From Phoronis australis (lineage: Eukaryota > Phoronida > Phoronidae), in NCBI GenBank assembly GCA_002633005.1, contig NMRA01000510.1:63438-127437 (forward strand): a stretch of 64,000 nt of DNA, in the 5' to 3' direction. Within the stretch, counting starts at the first letter, position 1. Each line of letters begins with the position of its first letter. The notes under the pieces are model-generated. The model worked only from the letters and a program-made list of their open reading frames with translations. It ran no database searches and was not told where the DNA came from. Below, in pieces: positions 9,430-21,800 of the stretch. Made by a program: the position numbers and the translations under genes.

Positions 9430-12400
9430 TTATGTCACATTTTTTGCTTGAGCTGTGAATTTCCATTTCCAAGGCAAATGAACCACAGACTGTCTCAATA
9501 CGGAAAGGAACATTACATTGCCTTGGAAAAGCAAAGCTTCCATTGGCATTTCTGAGGACACTGCCAAATTTTGCACAGACCAATTAATTGAAACCATAAC
9601 GTTACTGGAGCAACCATTAAATATTTCAAATACAGCACCTGTTGAATAGGAACGCACAAAAAGAAGAACACAGTCCTGATTCTGTACATAAGAAACCTGG
9701 TTGTCATGCTGAAAGTTTGCTGGCATGTTACGCCAATCAAAATGTTGACTGTAGTCCACAACGTGTTGCTTAGCAACATCACAAATGCATAGAGGCAGGT
9801 CAACCCCGACATCTGCACATACCTTGTAGTAGGCATAGGTACTAATGCGAGTGAATGAGATAAGTTTCATTGCCTTCCGTTTACTAGGGTTTGATTTAAC
9901 GGAAACTAAAAACCCTTCCTCCACTTCAGCACCTGCTGCCAGAACAAAAATGTCCATCTTTGTTAAAACAAAATGGTGACCTGCACCATCCTGAAAAAAA
10001 CAGAATCACAGGTTAACGATGAAAAATAATCCAAGCTATGAATAATGCAAGCCATGTCATCTAAATCAAGTAATAATTGAAATCAAGGAAAATCGCTTTT
10101 TTGTTTCGTAAATTACTAAACAAAGCACGTAAAAGTGTATGCATACTGATTAGATTTTTTGCACATCACAACTGTAAATGATATTTAGTAGATTTTTACT
10201 ATGGAGATGACAACAAATGACAGCCAGTTTTAAACCAATCCAACTGCAGCTGTGCTCTCTAGTGGTATTTCTTTTAGGTTTGCCTTTGTAACTTCAGAGT
10301 TAATTCCTTGATGTTTTTTTCATCAATTTTACAAGGAAGTTTTATTATGAAGATAACAACACCTTTCTTTTTTTGTGATGGATTCAACATATTCTGCAGC
10401 AACTAGTGACCATTTTAATTATTTTTCAGTCTGTTTTTTGTCGTATGCTTCAGATCAGCATCTGCCAAACTACGCAGAGAATCCTAATGAAAATTGGCAG
10501 ATGTGTTTCTACTGACAAAACCATGACTAACGCGGATTTTCAAAAGGGTCAACCTACTGTGGTGCCCCCTAGTGACATTTTTTCGTACATAAGGTTGTAT
10601 CTGATCCTAAACCGCTTGCAAGATGTCTTTGAAATTTTGCAATTGCTTTCTTCTTAACATGACAGCAGCTGGGCGGATTCGACTATCGCTGTGGTTCCTA
10701 ACAGCAGTGGATTTTCATGAAAATTGGCAACTTGTTTTGGGAGACCATGACTTTTTCCCATTTTTGGATGGGTTGAATGTGCCATCTGATATGGCCATTT
10801 TTATGATACAAATAAACATTCCTAGAAGCAAACCCTTTGTGGTGAAGTCGTGGGTGCATTTCAACGCTGGGAGTTGCCCTCGTTACAGATGACAAATAGT
10901 ACCAAAACACTGCTTTGCCATATTCAAATTCACAAATATAGCTACCAACAGAAAATATGTTGAAAACGTGTGTGTATTCACAACACTGGTAGAAACCTTT
11001 AAAAATCAAAAAGTGCAACTTGAGCAACTATTTTAGTCCGAAATTGGTGAGACTTACTGTATTACGTACCAGGACTTGTAAGAAGATGGACCTTATAAGA
11101 AACAAACACTGGGAGTGCCCAGGCAGATACATACTACATCAGGTGATATAAGAGATGGTCCAATAACCAGAATTGGACAAAAAATTACTGGTACTAATCT
11201 TCATTAAAGTTTCAGGTAAACAAAGTCAATAGATTTTCAAAGTCTTCAAAAGAGAAACGAAAGCATTCCAGAGAGCAACACTTGGTGAAATTAAATTATA
11301 AATCATAGGAATGATGAATGTGATGACGATATTGACAATGCAAAGAATGATTACCAAGCAGCACCCTGAACAATAAATACTTGGTGAAATAAGCTGAATG
11401 AAAATGATAAGTGTCATGATTATGATGAGATGATGAATGGTGATGATAAACATGATTAAGAAATATAGCCTTGTACAGTAGATAGTAAGATAACAAAAAA
11501 GCAGAGAAATAAGTCAATAAAAGAGCAGTCAGAAAATCTCAATGCAACATCTACCAGTCCCAACATGAAACTGGCGACACACTTCATCTAGTCCTTAACA
11601 AGATAAAAATACATTCCAGGAGAATAGCTCATACTATAAGACTGCAGAGTTAGTGCTCCACAGTGTGAAAAATGAAAAACGGCCATCATAACATCACCTT
11701 TGAATCAGTGGGCCTAACAATTGGATGAGACGCACTTTGTGTGCCAAGTTCATGTCAATCGGTCAAGAAATAAATCCTGTAACATGCAACCAATGAAACA
11801 AAAACAAATTCCTATGACAGTGTAAAATACTTTGCAAAAATTCACCAAGTAATTATAGAAAACTGACATCAGGTGCTGCAGAGGTTTTCGTCTAAAAATT
11901 AGCAGACAATCGGCTGTATCTTGCAAAGAAGGGACACAGCAATAGTCGTTATCATAAAGAAATGGGCAGGTGACATTCTAATTGAAATACAAATTGACAA
12001 GATAAGTTCTACCATGAGTTACTTAATGAAGTTTGTAACACAGAGCCAGGTGCAGTAAACAGAACTGACATGTCTCGGTGTGGCTTATACTTGCAAAAGG
12101 CAAACTTCCAGGTTCATAATAATGTCTTAGGTAGATAAACAAGCAAAGGTATAAAATGAAAATTTTCACTAAGCACACATAGTACACAGCAAAATTCCAT
12201 CAAGATCCATCAAGGCCAATATCAATTTTGACTGCCCAACCAATCCCCATGCTTAGATAGTTACCATAACATGAATACTTACGTATCTACGAGATTCTCT
12301 AACATTATCAAACCTGTGAGCCATTAACTTCATACAATTTCCAAATCCTGATATTGCAGTGGGATGACTATTGTGGAACTGTTGAGAAAGTTTGTTGTTT

Positions 12401-14726
12401 AGCTGTCCAAGTGCAAACTCTGCAATAAGTGCTTGGTCGTCATTATTTCTGATTGCAACATCATCACCCTCACATAGACAGATCGCTGGCGGATACAATG
12501 GCATATCTGCACATTTCCTTTTTGGTGAAATGGTGTCAAAAAGACCCAATTGACTAATGTTGAATCGTTCATTGTATGGGCTGACAAAGGGTGTGAAGTT
12601 TGGAATTAGTGATGACAGTGTGTAATGCACATCTAAAATACTGACCAAGCGGTTTTGGTTGATTTCTAGTGCATGAACCTTTTGCTCACCAAGTAATTGT
12701 GAAATTTTTTCTGGAACAAGAATGAATAAAAATGGACGGTACAGTTCCAGTCTACCCTCAGTAGTTTTTTCAATGAATTTCCCATAGGAGTTGCCATGGT
12801 CGGACAAGAGAATGGTAAGCGTATTCTCCTGTGACTTGAGAAAATCCACATAATCCGCAAGATCTTGATCAAATGTTTGTATTCTGCGGCCAGTTTCATC
12901 GTGCCCGACATTCGTCATTAAAAAGGAAACATAGGGCAGACGGAGATCACCAAAGAGTCTCTGATATTGTTTTAAGTAGTTCACTAAATACGAATGATGA
13001 AACTGCCCATTGTAACAGACACTGTCCACGCCATGAAAAGGATCAGTCTTTCCATTAGCCTGAAGGATATCACAGCTAGCAAAAGTGATGTCCATGTTGT
13101 CGACATTAGCAGTGTTGAGCGCTTTTTGAAGCCTCTTCCACACAAGTGTAGAGGATAGAGACTTGTTAAAAGCATGCAGGTCTTTCGGAAATCCCCACTC
13201 CCAGTTCCAACACAAATCCTCTAACCACAATGTTCTGTAACCAATATTTTTCAATGGTTTGAACAGTTTTTCAACAGCCAAAGGTTTTCTGGAAAACTCC
13301 AAAAGACCAAATGGCTCCTGCTGTAAATCAACAACTCCTTCGAAAAGAGCTTGCAAGTTTTCAAATGTACGGTCTTTGATTCCTTGAAACAAGTCAAAAT
13401 CAAACACCCTTAATGGTTTTATTCCATCCTTAGCCAAGTCATGAAATTTTGCAATAGTCTTTGTCAGAGAACGATAAAAATGCATCCTTGAAACGGAATC
13501 GACAAATATCACATTGATATTAATTGACTTGTAGTCTGACATCTTACGCTGAGGTAGATTATCTATTTCCTGTCGAGCAAGCTTAATTTGGGGAGGAAGC
13601 ACCAACAACTGTACATGTTCATCCACAAATGAATCACGATCAAGATAATCACTTTCAAAATTCTTCTGAAGAATGACGGTATCTTCTGGATGCAATCTGC
13701 ATCGGACGTAACAAAAACCAAAGTGCATGGCACTGGAACCAAACTGTGTTAACTGAGTAATTCTTTTTTCCAGCTCAGAAACGGAGACGAGAGCTTGCCA
13801 GTGGACTTTACCATTTTGTGGCTGCGTTATGCCCAAGGATATGGAGCCTGAACACATGCTGGGGTTACACTTCACTTTATGCTTGCCAATATGCACTTCC
13901 TGAAATGTAGAACATTAAATGTGCATTGAAACATCAACATATGGTTGAAACTTCATAAAATTAATACCAGAATCACAAATATATACTGAGCAGAAATTTA
14001 TTTTGAAGCTCATTTTCTGTTTTAAGTTGTTGAAAATAAGGAAATGAGTTCCTTTATTACAAAGCATTCTCAATCCTATTTATACAATGGCACTATCTTG
14101 GATCAAAAAGTACATTGATTGCTTCTGTGGCAAAGCTATTGATCTCTAGTTCTTGCTGAAGGAGGATTGAAGAAGCGAACATTTTATATAGATGGCAGTT
14201 TATTACAGAAATGATTTGGTTAAGCAGGGCCATGACTAGTATCTCGACTAGCGCCCATGACAAAAAAATGGCCAAACAAATTTTCTTCTCCCTTGGTCAT
14301 CATTAATCACATGCCATAAAGTGCATTTATAGCTACCTTTATCACGCAAAATTTGAACTCCTTTTGATGATTGCAAGTGGCTGATGGTGCAGAAAAGAAA
14401 AGTTCCTCAGCCACTTTACACGATCCTGCAACAGGAGGCATCTTCTTGCATTGCACATTGTTCAAATCTACTGTCCTGCCCAGAGTTGCATTGGGACAAG
14501 TTTCTTGTAATACTTTCCATTCCGCATGAGGTGTTGAGCTGTCCTTGAAAAGACCACCATTTCCATTACTAATGCCAATTACAGATTTCCTTGCGTGTAT
14601 CCATGCAGTCTCTAGTGGATACGAACGCAGGTGGATGAGATACATAAAGATTAAGGTAATAACTATGAGTGTCCCCACTATCAATTTAAGTGTTTTCATG
14701 TGGCGGCGTCGCAAGAATGCTGGCAT
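9430..14726 (-). CDS. DUF229 family type II membrane protein (complete, 3 exons, 855 aa)
   Basis: Exons are 14337-14726 (130 codons), 12283-13899 (539 codons) and 9430-9990 (ends TGA), all joined in phase 0 with donors AAG|GTAGCT and TAC|GTAAGT. Residues 1-13 are basic and 14-31 form one hydrophobic span, so the protein should be a type II membrane protein with a lumenal or extracellular C-terminus. The Cys-rich linker precedes the DUF229 domain: NINVIFVDSVSR at about 259-270, TNVGHDET near 460-466 and the LSDHG metal-site-like motif near 495-499. These belong to the alkaline-phosphatase/sulfatase fold; the substrate is unknown. The exon 3 start has the conserved DGAGHHFV and a LPLCIC cluster, after which about 110 residues form an additional C-terminal region that I do not recognise. 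It is transcribed divergently from AGK. Confidence 0.9.
9991..12282. other. DUF229 intron 2, otherwise empty
   Basis: Besides the family A repeat, this intron shows a GATGATGAAT/ATGATGA-rich patch at about 11310-11455, which produces His/Ile-rich frames on the minus strand. No gene is supported in it. Confidence 0.4.
10400..10890 (+). repeat. Dispersed repeat (family A, copy 1)
   Basis: The stretch contains GTGCCCCCTAGTG, GGATTTTCATGAAAATTGGC, a TTTTTGGATGG word and CATTCCTAGAAGCA, in the same order as in 31780-32110. The second copy is shorter between these blocks. It is a non-coding interspersed repeat inside intron 2 of the DUF229 gene. A fragment of the same type (CCTAGTGGCCCCTAG) appears near 20392-20406. 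Confidence 0.6.
13900..14336. other. DUF229 intron 1
   Basis: This 437-base intron runs from donor AAG|GTAGCT (14336-14335 on the minus strand) to the acceptor TTTCAG|GAAGTG at 13900-13901. No further feature is seen. Confidence 0.6.
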
Positions 14727-15877
14727 GTCTGTGTGCCTTCTACAATTCTTTCTTGTTACCTAAAATGAATCAAGTCTTAAATTAGACAATGACTATCGTC
14801 TCTATCCAGAATAGACCTATTCTGGATAGAGACGATGGTCATTGTCTATAGTCTTAAAGCAGCCCTAGCCTTCATTACAAAAGCTTCCCATTTGGACAGT
14901 AACTGACCACATCATGTGACAATGTTGTTCACACGAGTGTGTTGAACGTTTGTCATGTTAATAGCAAAAAATCTGATTATTTGTCCGTCAAGCATGTGAC
15001 GTTACATATAATGAGATTACTGAAAGTGCCTTGGGTGAACAGCAAATTTATAATCTCACTATTTGACTGGCAAGGATATCTGATGTTGTGTTAGGAAATG
15101 AAATCCCATAACATTTTGCCAGGTGAATAGCATAAATATCAGCTTATTTGACTGGCCTGTCATTTAAGCCGTCTTATATTTGACTGACTTAATTGCCAGG
15201 AAAATAGTGTCGTCCTTAATTTTTATTTGTGTCTGAAGTGAAGAATTATGGGACTTCAGTTTCTGCTTTGTCTCAGTTCTTACGATTTAACGGAATCACA
15301 ATAAATTAATGTTTCATTATTGAACTTCATTGATATTGATACTAATCAAATAAATTAACTAATTTACCCATTCGATAATTTACTCATTAACTTAACATGT
15401 AATGACGTCTACCTGCAAAACATTCACCCCTCTGCCCCTGGCCAACCATAGCAGTCATATTCATAGCCATCCAACTAGCTGTTCGAAGACTAACGTCGAA
15501 ATACTTGTACAGCTGGCTACACAGGCTCCTCACACTTGGTTTCACTCAGACATTGTCGCTTGACCTAATTAGTAATTTGACGTGTCAGTGATTTAGATTA
15601 GCTTGCGTCCAAGACAGTGATGTTTCAAAACACAAGAATCACGAAAGTTATTGCAAGTCCACTGATGGTTAGCCACGATTAGAAACATTAAGGTCAAAAG
15701 CACAAACTTGAGCAGTAACCAGAAAGCTTGCTCACATCTCCCGCGGAATACTGGCTCTTTACTATTGAAGTCACAAAGCATAATTACCTACGTGACTTCC
15801 GGGCCGAGCATGGGATGTGAAGTTTTGTACTAAAGAAGTGATCAAAGATTGTTTTATGAAAATGTTGATGGAATGAG
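14727..15877. promoter_or_regulatory. Shared upstream region of DUF229 and AGK
   Basis: The two start codons diverge across 1.15 kb. No other gene is supported. The arrangement allows a bidirectional promoter, although I cannot place the transcription start sites or a TATA box. The inverted repeat at 14784-14847 is inside it. Confidence 0.4.
14784..14847. repeat. Near-perfect 31-bp inverted repeat with 2-nt spacer
   Basis: The left arm 14784-14814 (AGACAATGACTATCGTCTCT...) and the right arm 14817-14847 are reverse complements with a single T/G wobble position. It lies 58 bases upstream of the DUF229 start codon, just upstream of a plausible acceptor (TTCATTTTAG, minus strand, ending at 14760), so it may fold in the 5' UTR intron RNA. 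It may also be a fold-back artefact. Confidence 0.85.
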
Positions 15878-18800
15878 ATGGCGTTTGTTGTAAAAATAGG
15901 AAAGACATTGCGGAATCACTGGAAAAAGTCTGTGTTCTTTTCTGTTTGTGGGATATATGGCGCGAAATACGGCAGTGAGAGATACGAGTAAGTTGAATGT
16001 GCAACCGTACTCCACTCTCCTGAGACTGAGTCCAGGCATAGAGTAGCGAGGACAACATACGTCACCAAATCGCTTCGCGTATCTGTCACCGTGTAAAATT
16101 TGCACATTGCAATCGGCAAAAAATCACTCAAAAATGCAATAAATGTGAATAAAAAATACTTCAAAGTATGAAATAAGACGTTATTTTACTTAAATGTTAG
16201 TTTTTTTCGTCGCAAAATCCGTTTAATAATACTTTGCACGAGTTTTTTGCAGCGACGTGACCGAGATTTCAAAGCAAAATGGCCGTCGGTAAAAACAACT
16301 GGTATTTGGTTTTCAACTCAGGAGAAGACTAAACTCTGGAATTTTGGCGTGAAACTTCGTGAACTTGTAGAAGAAACCCTTGCGCACGTTATTACGTAAG
16401 TATTTTTCACTTTCGTTGACTTAAAAGTTGAAAAAGTTGCCAGTTCCCGCGACCTTCAACTTTGACCTGAATTAATTGGTACATTTCCTAATTTGCACAC
16501 ATAATGAATCCTATTGCGCACTAAAGGGTTCATCAATGAACTATTTGAAACACTTGTTGCAAACGGGCCCTTCGTCGATTTCTGACAATCGTGCGTATTT
16601 CTGACTCACTTCGGGTGCTGCCGCTAGGGGTGCTCCTTCGAATCGCGGCGAATTTTTGGTTCCCAAACTAAAGCATTTCAACTTTTCCTGTTGAAAAGTT
16701 AATGTAAAAGAGACCCAAAAAGTAATTTCTCGTTGTGAGAACAATGATTCGCTCATTTAAGGTTCTTTTTTCCTATTTTTGCCTCACATTTTTGTAGGTC
16801 AGGCCACTAAGACCTGACTTGTTGCCAGGCAGGACCACCCATACTGGCCAAGACAATTTAGCCAGCATATGTCAAGGTAGAAAATGAAAACATTTTAATT
16901 TTAGAGTAAACAAATATTACAACTGTGTAATCTACTCCAGTGCTGTGTTTTCAACCAAAACTTTATGTTTAATACCATGAAAAACTATACATGCTATCAA
17001 TATTTTTTTCTACCATGAATATAGTTTTTACAAAACAATTCAGAGGTTCGTCTAGATTGTTATATATCTCAGCCTGGCCTATATCTTTCAGGTAACCTTT
17101 GTTGGAAATTGCTGTGAACCAAACCAGTTGTTATTTTCTTCATCATTTTTTCTTATAATTTCATTCCTATTTGTCAGTTTACTATCATATACATACGATC
17201 ATGTCTCGCATTTCTGTCTCATCAGACTCTGCCTTTAGCTCTTGATCCAGATCCTTCTTCTTTCCTGCTTCTACCGATTCTACTTGCAGTCAGCAAGTGA
17301 GTTTGGCTCAATACCCACTACGATAAAGATGAGGTTGTGCGCACCTTTCGGGTGTTGGACGATTTTGGTCAAGAGGACCTCGAAGTTCTGGAGTGCTCCA
17401 TATTGTATATAGGTATTCCACTGACTTAACAGCCCCCTTCCTTGAGGATGATACAACTCTGTGAAGTACTCCACTGACTTAGTGAAAGTGTTTGGCCCCC
17501 CTTCCTTAAGGATGTCATAAGTCTGTAAGGCACTCCACTGACTTTCGATAGTCAGTGAAAGGGTTTGGCCCCTTGAAGAGGCCACAAGTCTGTGTAAGGA
17601 ACTCCACTGACTGTCTGTTTACTTGCTGGTACTCACTGTCAATAATCAGTGAAAAGGTTTGACCTTCCTTCCTTGAGGATGGCTTGAGAACTTTATTTAT
17701 CTGCCCATCGTACATACCTTTATGTGTTCATATCAAGACAACTTTGGAAATAAATATTGCAGTTGTCGTTTGCATAGCATGAACTTTCCTGCATGGCTCA
17801 AGACAAGGTTTACATTTTGTTACATTGTTGTGGAAAGTATGTTTAATTTCTATTTACTGTATGAAGCTTGTATTAAAATTTTTGTTTATCATACTTTTCA
17901 TCAATACATATTTGAAATGATGTTGTTTATCTTTAATTTTTTAAAGTAATGCATTTTGACAAAGTTAAGTCAGTCGCAAACTGCATGTCAACAAAAAAGT
18001 CACAAAATAATCATATCAATGATTTGCCCAACCAATTATGAGATTTCAGCTTCCCTGATGAAAAATCTTGAAATGATACTAGCTTATTTTTTTTCTTGAG
18101 TAATTGCTATTTTATGCCAATTTGAAACGACAAAATTGTACGTACTGACTTTTCTTCGTCGGCTTTGTTGACTCTAAGGTCAATATCTTCGCACAGGAAT
18201 GTCCAATCGGAATGTTCTTTTTTGCAAAAAGTATTCATCATAAAATTTTCTTTGAAATGATGTATGACATGTCTGTCTAGGTTACGTAGATTTGTAACCA
18301 TAATATTTCAAACTCACAAATTTGATTTGACAGAATTTTTACCAAAAAATTTGACACAAAAACACCATTTTCTCCGGAACCGTAAGTCCGATTTAAAAAA
18401 TTTTTTGCACCGTTCTTTTAGTCTCATAGAGAGCTTTCTAATGATGTATATTACATGCACATTTTCTAAAATTTTTGAAAAACGTCCTCCCTACATAGAG
18501 TATGTAGCGAGCCAGCTAACTGTATGACGACTATCGTCAAAATACATCTAGGTATTACTGTGTTAATCTTTCATAGACCCCGAAATTGCACACAGCCAGG
18601 GTAGTTCTGCTCGTCACCTTGCCGTGAAACTTGTTTCAACCACCGGCGTCCTCAGCTTCTGATCGTCCCCAATACACTACATATAATACTACAAGGTATG
18701 ACACTTCCGACCAGAAATTCCACGGGTGCTTCAATTCAGCCGTCCATAGCAAACATAAAACTCAATAAATTTACACAAAACAAGAGGTTCAACAAACCAT

Positions 18801-21800
18801 GAAGAATTGTTCTTTCTCCCAATACCATTCACGGTGTCCTGTTCTGGCGACTTCGTAAGAAATTCGCAGTCAAAGAACAAAAATGTTCACAAAAAACCCC
18901 CGCACACTTCCATCGGTTGCCGCTCGAGGTCAAGGACGGTACGGAAATTGCCGGTGAGTTACGGAAGTACCGACATCATGACTTTACGCGACCGATGTCG
19001 GTACTTCCGTCGTCGTTTTGAAAACAGTATGCAGAGTATGCTCGTGTCACGTACACGCGCCATTTCCTAAATTTTTGCGACAGCTTCGCAGCAGCAAAGT
19101 CTGTTCTAAAATTCAGTTTTTCTGTATCGAAATTCTAAAAACTTACAATGAACTTCAGAAGTGAAACCAGTTCCAATAATTTGTTGACGTGTACACGTCG
19201 TGAAAGAACAACAGTTGATTGGAGAATCAGCGAAAAAAGAAACTGGGCAATAGGTGACGCAATATTTCATGGCACGAAAAGCCAATGCAGAACATCACTC
19301 CACAGTTTTAGCAGCAGAATAATAGTAGAACACCATTTTTTCCAACACTGTTAAAGAATTTAGTTTACTCAAGGAATTCTGTAGTTTTTAATGACACTAA
19401 TTTTGTGTCAGAATTTATCTTGCCACTTTTAACCAACATCAGCGCAAACCTGTATATTTAGTATACAGCTTTGTACCAAGGCTATAGTCTATGGTGCAAC
19501 AGAGCAGGCGTCCTGGCTTAGTTTGTGTCTGATCGTCCCCAACACACTGTAGGCCAATGTATAACAGTGCATTAGGGATGATCCGTAACTAAGGAGTGGA
19601 TGCCTGTGGAATCATGCAGCAGATGTTGGTAAACCAACCCTTCAAGTCTAACTTCAACAGGATTTTGTTATGGGGCTAACCAGGTTGTCCTAGCAAAGCC
19701 ATAGCAAAACAATAAAACGCAACTTTAATCACACAAATGCAGGCCCGTCAAATGATAGTTAAACTTGCCTTTTCGGTCCATATTGCATCACTGCAAGATC
19801 CTAGTACAAATAACAAAAGGCTGATAGCAGTTGTATTGAATGGGCGTCTGAATAGAACAGCATTGCATGCTATTCTTAGCTGTTTGAATTAAAAGGCCAT
19901 CCTGTATGCCTTCCATACGCCGGCTTTTCAGCGAATTATGCCTCAAACTGACTAAACCATCAAAGTCATGTTGATATGAGCACCTGTTGCACATAGAGGG
20001 ACTCCTAAGGAGGCTGTTAATGTCTTTAATTGTTCTCAACTTGAACAAACACTTTCACAATCAAACTGTTTTTTCGAACAGTCTTTCATTCAGTTGTGCT
20101 AATCAGTAAGTGGCTATTTTTCACTGCTCGCACCACCAAATGTGGAGGACCCTGATATGTGATGTCCATGTGCACTGGGCCAATGATTTTTGGGGTGGAT
20201 TTGAGCATTGCAGTCAATGCAGTGTCTGAAAAAAGACGTTTCAAGTTTTGTGCAGGGGAAGAATTTTTCCAGATGAGACCCAAATAACTGATTGATGGTT
20301 CATTTCAATGAAACTTGACTCAGAGACCTGTATACGATGTCAATGTGCTGGCACAGTTTGATTTTCAGACAGATTTGACTACTGCAGAGCCTCCTAGTGG
20401 CCCCTAGATACATACCATATGCGATGCACAGTGGGCACATGTCAATACCTCAGCATTGCTCTTGTTTGTTTCTGTTGAAAGGTCGTCATAAACTGTTTCT
20501 GTTTTCAGGGAGGAATTGTTAAGACGAGAATACTGCGCAACTGCCAGGGTAGGAATGCCAGAGTATAATAGTCTTTGTGTTGATTGAAGTAGTTCTCTGT
20601 GTTTATATACAAAGTTCAACAGGAATTAAGTTATTCAAGTGTGGACAGTTATTTCACCGTCTCATTCGAGGAATGGGAGACAGCATAGGCAGTGTCTGGT
20701 TAAGAGAGAGATCAAAATGATTCTCTGCCATTGAACATTATTTGATGAGCTTACTGTCATTCATCTTGAGAAATATGCAAAACTTAAAATTGGTGCATGA
20801 TATCAGTGTTAAATATCAGTTATTTTCATTGAATGTATTTATAGATGTTTCACTTTCTATTTAGTTGTAAATGTTTATTAGAAAGGCTGCTAAGGAGATG
20901 TTCTCTCACTTGAGTTGTTATTTATATGCTTACTTGCAGAAATATGGCAATACGTCTGTTAAAGTGGACGAGAAGCTCAAACGAGTCACAGTATTTTTAA
21001 ATCCTGCTGGAAGAAATGGGTGTGTTGTTCTGTTTCATCCCTAAAAATTGTGAGCTTTCTATTGAAATAGTGAATGTTACCTATCAGAAGCCTGGTTATA
21101 TTTGAGATCCTAGCTTTCGTGCCCATCTTGGGCTCTTCGTAGGGGCACTGGCGGGATCTGCATGTCATGTGTGTGGTACCTGGTGGTTGCCAAACACCAC
21201 CTAGTGGCCATCACTTCAGAGGAGGCATTTGGTAAATGGCAGATAATTAATGAGGAAAAAACCAGAGTTGAACTGAAGCAGGGGTTTCGAATTACCTGTC
21301 GTTTATGAACTCCTCTCTGGTGGTGTGTGACGCCAGTCAGCCACTGACCACATGTGACCACATTACATGGAGATACCCGCCAGTGGCCCTACGAAGAGCT
21401 CAAGATGGGCTCCAAAGCTAGGCTCTCAAAAGTAACAAGGTCGCAGATATAAAAAATAAATAATTGCAGGCGGTCTGGTACACGTTGTACCAGATGTGCG
21501 CAGGCCTCTCAGTTCTGCTCTTTGCACTTATCATCTGGAACCAATTTTTTATAAATATTTAGCTAAAACAAGCTGAGGAGCTAGAGACCTGACTCAAGGG
21601 TGTAGCAGTGTGCCCCATTGGTACTCGAACCCTCTACCTTGAGTAAAGAAACAAACACGTATCCCACTAGGCAACACTGCCTCCTCAAGGCCATGGACAG
21701 GCAACAATCATTGTTTCAATACTGTGTAATGGCGCCAGCTATAAGCATTCATTCCACTATAAGTTTTCTACTAGGCTTCAGGTACTAATTAAGAATCTAG

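Noticed and set aside
15771-16164. Minus-strand frames of 82-95 residues, one with a hydrophobic start
   Set aside because: They are antisense to AGK exon 1, and the hydrophobic one begins with TTG, not ATG.
16279-16332. ATGGCCGTCGGTAAAAAC as the AGK start
   Set aside because: The frame stops after 17 codons and shows no AGK similarity; the exon at 15878-15987 matches the family N-terminus and joins in phase.
17280-17715. Minus-strand frames of 101 and 66 residues
   Set aside because: They are translations of a degenerate tandem repeat.
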